Source: Oscillospiraceae bacterium (GTDB lineage: Bacteria; Bacillota; Clostridia; Oscillospirales; Oscillospiraceae). Taken from it: a stretch of 64,000 nt of DNA. The stretch is taken from assembly GCA_902791215.1 (NCBI GenBank), contig CADAUZ010000004.1, positions 45,956 through 109,955 of the forward strand, in the 5' to 3' direction. The position numbers were made by a program, and so were the translations under genes. The notes beneath the pieces were generated by a model that was given only the letters and a program-made list of their open reading frames with translations, was not told the origin of the DNA and searched no databases. Every line of letters starts with the position of its first letter. The stretch's first letter is position 1. This document shows, in pieces, positions 16,003 to 23,065 of this stretch.

Positions 16003-17088
16003 TTATGCGAGCAAATCAAGTGCCTCGCGCAGCCACTTGTCCAGCGCCGCGCGGTTTTGTACCCAGGGCTCGTCGGGGTCCAGGGGATAGATCGCCGCGT
16101 TTCGGGCCGCAGCGTCCAGCCGTTTTACAAGCACGCCGCCCTTGGCGTCGATCTGCTGGAAGGGCGCCATGCCCGCCGCCAGGGCGGTCTCCGCGCCGCT
16201 GCCGGTCCAGAGCCATTGGAAGAAGCGCTCCGAAACCTCCGTATCGGCACCGTCCAGCAGGGCAAAGCCCATCAGCTCCACGGGGTAACGGGCGTCCGTT
16301 TCCGTCGGCAGGGGCAGAAGGCGCACATCCAGATCTTTACTCGCAAGGCCCGCAAGCGTCGTGGACATGGTGACGGCGCAGGCAAGCTGCCCTGTGCGCA
16401 CATAGTCCGCCGCCCTCTCCCGCAGGATAAACCCGCCGTGAAAGGCAGCCTTGGCAAGCGCATTATAGAGCGCCGACACCTGTCCGTCCTTCATGTCGAA
16501 AGCGGCATCTCCGGTCAGTCTGATTCCCTTTGCCGCAGCCTCGGCATACAAAAGCGAGGCCGCGCAGTCACAGCCGAGGAAGGGGGCCTCCCCCGCCGCC
16601 GCGAGCAGCGCCTCAAAGTTTTCATAGCTCCCGTCCGTGAGCGCGGTGTTCACCAGCAGCACCGGCAGGCGCGAGCCGATGGGAAAAAACGATCTGCCCG
16701 CCGCCGGGAACGAATCCGAAAGCGTCTCCGGCACCGGCAGCGGCGAGGCAGCCTCAGCAAGGCCCCCGCTCTCCTCAAAGCGGGCCGCGCGGACATGGCT
16801 GCAAAAGAGCAGATCGGGCGCTTCAAACGCTCTGCCGGTCAGGCCCTCAAACGCCGCACCGAGCTTCTCTTCATCGGCAAAGGCCGTAGCCCGGAGCTGA
16901 ATATTCGTCTCCTTCCGGCAGCGGGTGATCAGGCTCTCCATCGCAGCGCTGTCGCAGTCGCTCTCCGCGTACCAGAGCCTGAGCATCTCCGTCTTCGGCA
17001 GGGGCGTCTCGCGGGTATAGAAGAACATCCCGGCGCAAAGGCCGACCGCGATCAAAAGGATCGCCAGCCGCAGCCATCCGTGTTTCAT
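16003..17088 (-). CDS. Extracellular solute-binding protein, family 1-like
   Basis: A 361-residue protein with an N-terminal membrane anchor (LAILLIAVGLCAGMFFYT) and a periplasmic-binding-protein fold of the sugar/family 1 kind: PDLLFCSHVRA, LPVLLVNTALTDG, AAKGIRLTGDAAFD and FFQWLWTGSGAE. No lipobox Cys is evident at the usual place, so it may be anchored by its helix. No ABC permease or ATPase is adjacent, making it an orphan binding protein. Start ATG at 17086-17088 follows GGGAGGGGAG. It is transcribed divergently from the HAD gene. hypB lies downstream on the same strand, 46 bp away. Confidence 0.75.
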   Translation of the reverse strand: MKHGWLRLAILLIAVGLCAGMFFYTRETPLPKTEMLRLWYAESDCDSAAMESLITRCRKETNIQLRATAFADEEKLGAAFEGLTGRAFEAPDLLFCSHVRAARFEESGGLAEAASPLPVPETLSDSFPAAGRSFFPIGSRLPVLLVNTALTDGSYENFEALLAAAGEAPFLGCDCAASLLYAEAAAKGIRLTGDAAFDMKDGQVSALYNALAKAAFHGGFILRERAADYVRTGQLACAVTMSTTLAGLASKDLDVRLLPLPTETDARYPVELMGFALLDGADTEVSERFFQWLWTGSGAETALAAGMAPFQQIDAKGGVLVKRLDAAARNAAIYPLDPDEPWVQNRAALDKWLREALDLLA

Positions 17089-17137
17089 ATCCGCTCCCCT
17101 CCCCCATCGTCGGCACAAGCGCTCTATTGATTGTTGT

Positions 17138-17201
17138 ATTATACCACGGTCCCGGCACGAAGTACAAGCAGTTTGCACTTTATTATGCTTTATGGTAAAA
17201 T
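17138..17201. promoter_or_regulatory. Divergent back-to-back sigma-A promoters
   Basis: Minus: TTGTAC (17162-17167), 18 bp, TATAAT (17138-17143) for the solute-binding gene. Plus: TTGCAC (17173-17178), 17 bp, TAAAAT (17196-17201) for the HAD gene. The two -35 boxes are only 5 bp apart. Confidence 0.75.
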
Positions 17202-17229
17202 CGGTGCAAACAACGATGGAGGTACTGCA

Positions 17230-17880
17230 ATGCGCTACAAGGCGGTTTTGTTCGACATGGACGGCACGGTGCTCGACACCCTCGCCGATCTCACAAACGC
17301 GATCAACCACACGCTCTCGGACTACGGGATGCCTCTGCTGGATAAGCGTCAGGTTGCGCAGTATCTCGGCAACGGCGCGGCCTGGCTCATGTCCAGGGCC
17401 GTCCCCGAGGGCACGCCCGACGCGCTGCGCGAGGAGATGCTGCGGGCCTATCAGCCCTGGTACGACAGCCACTGCGCCATCCTCACCGCACCCTATCCCG
17501 GCATCGTGCCGCTGATGCAGGCCCTGCGGGAGGCAGGCGTGAAGCAGGCAGTCATCTCCAACAAGCAGGACACGGCGGTCAAGCAGTTGGCAGCACAGCA
17601 CTTCCCCGGCCTGCTGGAGACCGCCGTGGGCGAGAGCGAGACCGTGCGCCGCAAGCCGAACCCGGACGCGGTGCTGGCCGCTCTGCGGGAGATGGGCGTT
17701 GAGAAGCGGGACGCGGTCTACGTGGGCGACACGGAAGTCGACCTGCGCACCGCCGAGAACGCGGGCCTTGCCTGCGCGGTGGTGGGCTGGGGCTTTCGCA
17801 CGGTGGAGCAGCTTTATGAGGCGGGCGCGGAACATATTTTTCAAAGCGCCGAGGAACTGCGCGGCTGGCTGCTGGAATAA
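17230..17880 (+). CDS. HAD-superfamily hydrolase, phosphoglycolate phosphatase-like
   Basis: A 216-residue HAD hydrolase with motif I FDMDGTVLDT, motif II VISNK, the motif III lysine in RRKPNPD, and motif IV VGDTEVD. The helical cap inserted after motif I is the subclass I cap of Gph/pyrophosphatase-like members. It probably dephosphorylates a small phospho-metabolite such as 2-phosphoglycolate; substrate is not readable from sequence. The ATG at 17230 has GGAGGT six bases upstream and a good promoter. Confidence 0.88.
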   Translation: MRYKAVLFDMDGTVLDTLADLTNAINHTLSDYGMPLLDKRQVAQYLGNGAAWLMSRAVPEGTPDALREEMLRAYQPWYDSHCAILTAPYPGIVPLMQALREAGVKQAVISNKQDTAVKQLAAQHFPGLLETAVGESETVRRKPNPDAVLAALREMGVEKRDAVYVGDTEVDLRTAENAGLACAVVGWGFRTVEQLYEAGAEHIFQSAEELRGWLLE

Positions 17881-17886
17881 AAGAAC

Positions 17887-17913
17887 GATGGCGAAGGAGA
17901 TCCCTTCGCCATC
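17887..17913. terminator. Bidirectional terminator between convergent HAD and PHP genes
   Basis: An 11-bp perfect stem GATGGCGAAGG/CCTTCGCCATC (17887-17897 with 17903-17913), touching the PHP stop codon. T-rich on the minus strand. Confidence 0.7.
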
Positions 17914-18754
17914 ATGTATTATGCAGCTTTTCCGCTTCCTCACGCAGGCGCTCCAGCCACGCGTAAGGCACGTCCAGCTCGCCCGCGATGCCGGTGCCGA
18001 GGCTGATGTGGGGCTTGTTGCCGCCGTGGAAGTCGCTGCCGCCGGTTTTTAACAGGCCGTATTCCTCCGCGAGGCCTTCCAGATACTTCACCTGCCCCAA
18101 GTCATAGCCGCTGTAGCGGCACTCGATCCCGCGCAGGCCGTGGGCCATGCAGTGCTCGATGAGCTCCCGCAGCTCCGCGTCGTTCTTCTTATACTGGAAG
18201 GGATGGGCCAGCACCGGCACGCCGCCGGACTGGACGATGGCCTCTACGGAGCTGTCGATATCGACCGTCCTGCGTGGGACAAAGTAGCGCTTGTCCCGGC
18301 CGAGATAGCGGTCAAAGGCGTCACTCACGCTCTCGGCAAGGCCCAGCTCGGTCAGGATGCGGCCGAAGTGCGGGCGGCCGATCGCCTCGCCGAAGCGCCG
18401 TTTCATCTCCGCATAGCTCACCGGCAGGCCGTCGGCGGCCATGAGCGCCGCGATCTTCTCGTTGCGCCGGTCCCGCTCGTTCACGATCCCAGCCAGCAGC
18501 GGGACCAGGTGTTCCAGATAATAGCCCAGGATGTGCACCGACACGCCGTACCTGGTGCTGACCTCGATGCCCTGGACGACCTCCACGCCGTAATCCATCC
18601 CGGCGGAGATCGCCTCGGCGCGTCCGGCGATGGTGTCGTGGTCGGTGACGGCGATTGCGCGCAGGCCCAGCTCGGACGCCCGCCGCACCGCCTCGCGCGG
18701 GGTGCAGGTGCCGTCGGAGGCGGTGGTGTGGATGTGCAGGTCGATCTCTCTCAT
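17912..18754 (-). CDS. PHP-domain phosphoesterase
   Basis: A 280-residue PHP protein with the metal-binding set DLHIHTTASDG, VTDHDTIAG, GIEVS, VLAHPFQ and GGSDFHG. Members include 5'-3' exoribonuclease/3',5'-nucleotide bisphosphate phosphatases (RNase AM type) and other trinuclear-metal phosphoesterases; length and motif spacing fit that group. The ATG overlaps the gatD stop (ATGA), so it is translationally coupled to the lipid II amidation gene. A functional link to cell-wall metabolism is not evident from sequence. Confidence 0.88.
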   Translation of the reverse strand: MREIDLHIHTTASDGTCTPREAVRRASELGLRAIAVTDHDTIAGRAEAISAGMDYGVEVVQGIEVSTRYGVSVHILGYYLEHLVPLLAGIVNERDRRNEKIAALMAADGLPVSYAEMKRRFGEAIGRPHFGRILTELGLAESVSDAFDRYLGRDKRYFVPRRTVDIDSSVEAIVQSGGVPVLAHPFQYKKNDAELRELIEHCMAHGLRGIECRYSGYDLGQVKYLEGLAEEYGLLKTGGSDFHGGNKPHISLGTGIAGELDVPYAWLERLREEAEKLHNT

Positions 18755-19488
18755 GGGTGCTTTTCCAGGCGTCTGCACATCTCGTCGTGAGCCGCCCGCT
18801 CCAGTGTATCGTCAAGCGGCGCAAGCTCCGCCCTGCCGTATTTGCGCTCCAGCGCCGTCTTGATCAGGAGATCGGCAAAGTCCGGGTTCTTCGGCAGCAG
18901 CGGCCCGTGGCTGTAGGTGCCGAAGACGTTTTGAAAGTGCGCGCCCTCCATGCCGTCCTCACCGTTGTTGCCGAAGCCCGCGAGCACCTTGCCAAGCGGC
19001 TCGACGCCCGGGCCGAGGCGGGTCTTGCCGCTGTGGTTTTCAAAGCCCACCACCGTAAAGCCGCCGAGTTTTTCGTCCACCTTGTACATATAGTTGCCGA
19101 TCATGCGGGTCTTCGCACCCACGGTATAGAGATCCAGCGCGCCGACAAAGTCGCAGCGCTTTCCGTCGTGGGTCTCGTAATACGCGCCCAGCATCTGGTA
19201 GCCGCCGCAAATGGCGAGGATGGTCATGCCGTCCTGTACAGCCGCCACAAGCTCTTTGTCCCGGCCGCGGTGCAGATCCTCCAGCAGCACCTCCTGTTCG
19301 AAGTCCTGTCCGCCGCCGATGAAGATAAGATCGAAGCCCTTGAGACTCTCCTTTGAGCCGATGGGTATTTTCGTGACCTCCGCCCCGATGCCGCGCCATT
19401 TGAGCCGCTGCGTCAGGCAGCGGATGTTGCCGCCGTCGCCATAGAGGTTCAGCACGTCCGGGTATAAATGACAGATTTTCAGTTCCAT
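18751..19488 (-). CDS. gatD: Lipid II isoglutaminyl synthase, glutaminase subunit GatD
   Basis: A 245-residue class I glutamine amidotransferase-like protein with catalytic Cys94 in LAICGGYQML and His194 in TYSHGPLLP, the same positions as in studied GatD proteins. The N-terminus LYPDVLNLYGDGGNIRCL is typical of GatD. It frees ammonia for MurT, which amidates D-glutamate of lipid II. murT lies upstream on the same strand, separated by 196 bp that hold a family B repeat. The PHP gene follows with an ATGA overlap. Confidence 0.93.
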   Translation of the reverse strand: MELKICHLYPDVLNLYGDGGNIRCLTQRLKWRGIGAEVTKIPIGSKESLKGFDLIFIGGGQDFEQEVLLEDLHRGRDKELVAAVQDGMTILAICGGYQMLGAYYETHDGKRCDFVGALDLYTVGAKTRMIGNYMYKVDEKLGGFTVVGFENHSGKTRLGPGVEPLGKVLAGFGNNGEDGMEGAHFQNVFGTYSHGPLLPKNPDFADLLIKTALERKYGRAELAPLDDTLERAAHDEMCRRLEKHP

Positions 19489-19553
19489 ACTTATCTCCTA
19501 ACAAATGCCCCCGATAAAGGGCATGATGCAGAAAAACGTATTATCATTTTTGG

Positions 19554-19684
19554 CACGGCTTTGCCGCGTCAAAAATACCATAAGCCGAGCTTAGCGAGGC
19601 CTCGCGCCGACCAAGCGCGGCGTATCACGCACCGCCACGTGCGATAAGCGCGAGTCCTCAATTGCGAATCCCATTCGCAATTGA
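19554..19684. repeat. Structured repeat, family B, copy 1
   Basis: About 130 bp between murT and gatD, similar along its length to 27423-27557. Both contain AAGCCGAGC, GCGAGGCCTCGCGCCGACCAA, a GTGCGATAAGCGCGAGT block, and end in the palindrome TCAATTGCGAAT...ATTCGCAATTGA. Copy 1 is antisense to the murT-gatD transcript. Confidence 0.8.
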
Positions 19685-21067
19685 CTAAACCCAGAATTCG
19701 TCGCCGCCGCAATGCTTGACCAGGACCTCGCGTAATTCAAGCAGGGCGGTATAGGTCGGGATCATGTAGATGGGCCGCTCCTCGCTTTCGAGAGAAGAGA
19801 CAAGCTTTTCGTAATCCCGCTCCGTCTCCACAAAGCGTGGGTCCACGCCCGCGTACTTGATGCGCACCGCCATGTCGGGAGCGCGGTCGCCGGAGACGAT
19901 CACCTTCTCGAGCCGTCCCGACAGCTCGCACAGCTTTTCAAAGTCCGCGTCCCAGATCCAGGAGATGTCCGTACCGTCGGCCGCGCGGTCATTGAGGCAG
20001 ATCACCAGGACGAATCTGTCCTTGACGTTCTGCAAAAAGTCCAGCACCTGGTTGCAGCCCGCCGGATTTTTTACCAGCATGACCTTTGCGCCGCCCTTGC
20101 CCAGAGCGAAGTCCTCCATGCGCCCGAAGCCGCATTTGAACTTGCCCAATGCCGCGATCGCCGTCTCGTCCGGGATTCCCATTTCTCGCATGGCCGCGAC
20201 GGCACCGACGGCGTTATAGACATTGTAAAGGGCGGGCAGGTTGACATCGACCACGCAGGGCTCCATAAGCACGCCGCCGATAACGACGGTGCTGCCGTCG
20301 GGGCGCTGTTCGGTCACGTCAGTAACGGCATACTCGGGCTTTTCCGCGCGGTGATAGCCGCACTTCGGGCAGCGGAAGCCGCCCAGGTGGCCGTAGGTGA
20401 TATAGTCGTATTCGTATTCGGTCTTGCAGCGGATGCAGTGGCTTGCGTCGGAAAGCTCACTCTTCTTCCCGGAGGGCACAGCCCCCTTGTCAATGCCGAA
20501 GAAAAGGTAGCTGTGGTAAGTGTCCTCCGCTAGGGACGCAGTCAGCGAGCAGTCGGCATTGAGCAGGACCTCGATCGGCTGTGAGATCCCGGCCAGCGCC
20601 TTGCGGATGTTTTCCAGCGTGTGGGTCACCTCGCCGTAGCGGTCAAGCTGATCGCGGAAGAGATTCGTGACCACCACAAGCTCCGGCATAAGCTGAGGGA
20701 AGACGCCCACCGCGGCGGCCTCGTCGCACTCGATGACGGCGTATTCTTTTTTGCACTTGCCGAAGAGCGTGGAGTTCATGACAAACTCCGTTGTGATGCC
20801 GGACATGAGGTTTGCGCCCGAGCGGTTGGCAAAGTAGCTCAGGCCTGCGTCTTCAAAGCCCTGGTCGATCATGCGGGCGGTGGTGGTTTTGCCGTTGGTG
20901 CCGGTGATGGCGACGGTCTTCACTCCGCGGGCCAGGACGGAGAGCAGGTCGGGGCAGACCTTGAGCGCCCAGCGTCCGGGCATGGCGGTGCCGCCGCGGT
21001 GCACCAGGCGCGAGAAGCCGCGAAGAAATCTGCACAGGCAGATGGCGAGAAATGCACGAAATGACAT
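19685..21067 (-). CDS. murT: Lipid II isoglutaminyl synthase, Mur-ligase-like subunit MurT
   Basis: A 460-residue protein with the Mur ligase ATP site VAITGTNGKTTTARM (about residues 51-65), central-domain ECDEAAA, NLFRDQLDRYGE, and an inserted four-Cys zinc ribbon (CIRCKTEYEY...CPKCGYH), a feature of MurT that separates it from MurC-F. The C-terminal MurT domain with GDRAPDMAVRIKYAGVD is complete. With GatD it converts D-Glu to D-isoGln in lipid II. Start ATG is preceded by AAGGAG and a sigma-A promoter. Confidence 0.94.
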   Translation of the reverse strand: MSFRAFLAICLCRFLRGFSRLVHRGGTAMPGRWALKVCPDLLSVLARGVKTVAITGTNGKTTTARMIDQGFEDAGLSYFANRSGANLMSGITTEFVMNSTLFGKCKKEYAVIECDEAAAVGVFPQLMPELVVVTNLFRDQLDRYGEVTHTLENIRKALAGISQPIEVLLNADCSLTASLAEDTYHSYLFFGIDKGAVPSGKKSELSDASHCIRCKTEYEYDYITYGHLGGFRCPKCGYHRAEKPEYAVTDVTEQRPDGSTVVIGGVLMEPCVVDVNLPALYNVYNAVGAVAAMREMGIPDETAIAALGKFKCGFGRMEDFALGKGGAKVMLVKNPAGCNQVLDFLQNVKDRFVLVICLNDRAADGTDISWIWDADFEKLCELSGRLEKVIVSGDRAPDMAVRIKYAGVDPRFVETERDYEKLVSSLESEERPIYMIPTYTALLELREVLVKHCGGDEFWV

Positions 21068-21117
21068 ATCAAAATCTCCTTGAGAATGATAGACGCGATT
21101 GAAAATGAAAGCATAGT

Positions 21118-21146
21118 ATTATAACACAGTATATTCCCCCGGGCAA
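21118..21146 (-). promoter_or_regulatory. Sigma-A promoter of murT
   Basis: Minus strand TTGCCC (21141-21146), 17 bp, TATAAT (21118-21123). Confidence 0.65.
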
Positions 21147-21205
21147 GCTTTTACCCCGACGGAAAAGCTGCCGGCAAGTTTTTCGGCTCTGTGGGAAAAA
21201 TATGC

Positions 21206-21234
21206 TTGACTTTTGAAAAGAAGCGCGCTATAAT
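21206..21234 (+). promoter_or_regulatory. Promoter of tRNA-Val
   Basis: TTGACT (21206-21211), 17 bp, TATAAT (21229-21234), 19 bp before the tRNA. Confidence 0.8.
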
Positions 21235-21253
21235 GAACAAGCTTTCAGGAAAT

Positions 21254-21329
21254 GGACGATTGGCGCAGCTGGTAGCGCATCCGCTTGACGTGCGGGAGGT
21301 CACAAGTTCGAGTCTTGTATCGTCCACCA
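21254..21329 (+). tRNA. tRNA-Val (GAC)
   Basis: A 76-nt cloverleaf with encoded CCA. The acceptor stem GGACGAT/ATCGTCC is perfect, the D stem is GCGC/GCGC, the anticodon loop TTGACGT gives GAC, and the T arm is CACAAGTTCGAGTCTTGT. GAC reads GUC/GUU valine codons. Confidence 0.95.
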
Positions 21330-21330
21330 C

Positions 21331-21364
21331 AATATCCTCACCATTTGGTGAGGATATTTTTTAT
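21331..21364 (+). terminator. Terminator of tRNA-Val
   Basis: Stem AATATCCTCACC/GGTGAGGATATT followed by a T-rich run, starting two bases after CCA. Confidence 0.85.
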
Positions 21365-21448
21365 TTTCCCGTAAAAGCAGCATTTTTTCGCTTGATTTTG
21401 TTATGCTTTGTTGATACGGGGTTTTGGTTTCCCATTTAGTTTCCCAGT

Positions 21449-21625
21449 TTAGCTTCCTTTGGTCAGTTCTCGAATGCAGGCATCCATCCTGGATGCACTG
21501 TCTTTTTTTGCCGCATCAGGCGTATAGGCGTAAACATTAAGCGTAAAATCCGGTGTTTTATGACCGAGCAAGGTCTGCACGGTCTTTACATCATCCCCAT
21601 TTCGGAGAGCCAACATACCCCGCTT
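21449..21625 (-). pseudogene. C-terminal remnant of a phage-type tyrosine integrase
   Basis: On the minus strand 58 codons read MLALRNGDDVKTVQTLLGH, then TPDFTLNVYAYTPDAAKK, and stop at TAA (21449-21451). This is the end of a tyrosine recombinase: LGH is the conserved box with the active-site His and TLNVYAY carries the nucleophilic Tyr region. An in-frame stop (21626-21628) cuts off everything upstream, and the RHxLRHT part is missing. It lies 120 bp from tRNA-Val and points at it, as integrases of tRNA-borne islands do. GGGAAAC-type repeats follow the stop. Confidence 0.8.
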
Positions 21626-21766
21626 TTAGATTTCCGGTGTACGGAAGTCCAAACGCGGGGGACTGTTTTAATCCGGGCGCTTTTCCCAGGTATTACTATG
21701 CCGCCAGTAACAAGGCTGTTTTTCACGGCATACTCAGCATATTTGGTCTTGGTTAGTACAGCGCGG

Positions 21767-23065
21767 TCATTGTGTAAAAGTGCCATAGCCGGCAACTGCC
21801 TCATCTATCGTTATTTCACCCGTTCCGACAAGGTAACCGGCCAGCCTCAGCTGTGTGACCGCATCATCCGACAATCCGAAAACCTCCGGCGACAGGATCC
21901 GGGATTCCGGAACGGCACCTAATGCGGTGTACATGCTGTTAAAAGACAGGTCCTTCGTCGGCGATATCAGCCCCTTATTTTGCGCCATCTCGTTCAGTTC
22001 CTGCGGCGTGATCAGAAAACGCATAAATTCGTTGGCCATGTCCAGATTTGAACTGTCTTTGTTGACAGAGAACTGCAGATTCGGCATGTCAAGAAAATAT
22101 GCTCCTTCCTCCGCCATGGGAACGGGGGCAAAGGTGTATGTAAAGGGGTTGGCAATAAATGCCTCAGAACGGCTCTCCCGCTTCTTTGTTCCGGACACTG
22201 CGTCACCGGAGCAGAGCATCATGGGTACGTCCCCTTCAAAGAAGCGAAGGATCACGGCGTCATAGTTATTTTCAATCTCTGCACACGCATCAAGGTCTAC
22301 ACAGCCGTCGTTCAGGAACTGCACGAGCTTCTCAAGAGCGGGCCGCATATACTCGCCGGCTGATGCGTCAAGCGCATTGAGCTTTTTAACAGCCTCTTCA
22401 TCGTGCGCCACTGTTCCACAGAAGTACGGGTAAAGCACCAAGGTAAAAAGTGAAGTCGTCTCCTTCTGGGAGAAGCCCATCATTGGGTTTTCATAGCCCT
22501 TTTCACGAAACGCATCACACACCGCTACCAGTTCCCGATAGGTTGCAGGAACGCTCAGACCCTCTTTTTCAAAAAGGCTGTTGTTCACGAGCATGCCGTA
22601 AGTGTTTGAGAAAACCGGGACCATCGGAAGCGTACCGTCATTTGTATTCAATAGTATATTGCCGCGGATGCAGCCCAGATCAAGACCCAGCGCCGGATCG
22701 GCCAAGTCTTCGGCATGATCGATAGAAGTCTTATATCGCTCTCGGCCATACATCCAGGAGTAATTGACGTAGATATCAGGGGCGTCGTTTCCGTTCAGGA
22801 CCATTCCGATCATGTTGTTATAGTCATCAACCTTTGTAAATACCAGTTCCACATTGGGATAGAATTCGTTAAAGCGGTCAAATTCAGTTTCCAGAGCCTC
22901 AAAGTTGTTGTAGCCACCGGCAACGCTGATATGGCAACTGACGGACGTATCCAGCGCCGGGCGGAACCCTTCTTCAGACCTCACATCCTGCTTCTCCGAA
23001 CCGCATGCAGTCAGACCCAGGAGCATCAGCACTGCCAAAAACATACACATCGTCTTTTTCATCAT
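21767..23065 (-). CDS. Solute-binding lipoprotein coupled to a hybrid histidine kinase
   Basis: A 432-residue family 1 solute-binding protein. The signal peptide ends in a lipobox, MLLGLTACGSE, so it should be a lipoprotein outside the membrane. Binding-protein features include NGNDAPDIYVNYSWMYG, NTYGMLVNNSLFEKEGL and EFMRFLITPQELNEMAQ. Its ATG overlaps the stop of the upstream kinase gene (ATGA), which ties their translation. No ABC permease or ATPase is nearby. I infer that it captures a ligand and presents it to the kinase sensor, or serves a distant transporter. Base composition is lower in GC than the flanking core genes. Confidence 0.85.
   Translation of the reverse strand: MMKKTMCMFLAVLMLLGLTACGSEKQDVRSEEGFRPALDTSVSCHISVAGGYNNFEALETEFDRFNEFYPNVELVFTKVDDYNNMIGMVLNGNDAPDIYVNYSWMYGRERYKTSIDHAEDLADPALGLDLGCIRGNILLNTNDGTLPMVPVFSNTYGMLVNNSLFEKEGLSVPATYRELVAVCDAFREKGYENPMMGFSQKETTSLFTLVLYPYFCGTVAHDEEAVKKLNALDASAGEYMRPALEKLVQFLNDGCVDLDACAEIENNYDAVILRFFEGDVPMMLCSGDAVSGTKKRESRSEAFIANPFTYTFAPVPMAEEGAYFLDMPNLQFSVNKDSSNLDMANEFMRFLITPQELNEMAQNKGLISPTKDLSFNSMYTALGAVPESRILSPEVFGLSDDAVTQLRLAGYLVGTGEITIDEAVAGYGTFTQ

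Noticed and set aside
16003..17943. A 646-residue version of the solute-binding protein starting near 17943
   Set aside because: The upstream half is antisense to the HAD phosphatase gene; the ATG at 17086-17088 has a ribosome-binding site and its own promoter.
21586..21804. 72-codon minus-strand frame between the integrase remnant and the solute-binding gene
   Set aside because: Overlaps the integrase fragment in another frame and the end of the lipoprotein gene; no known domain. Possibly debris of the same element.
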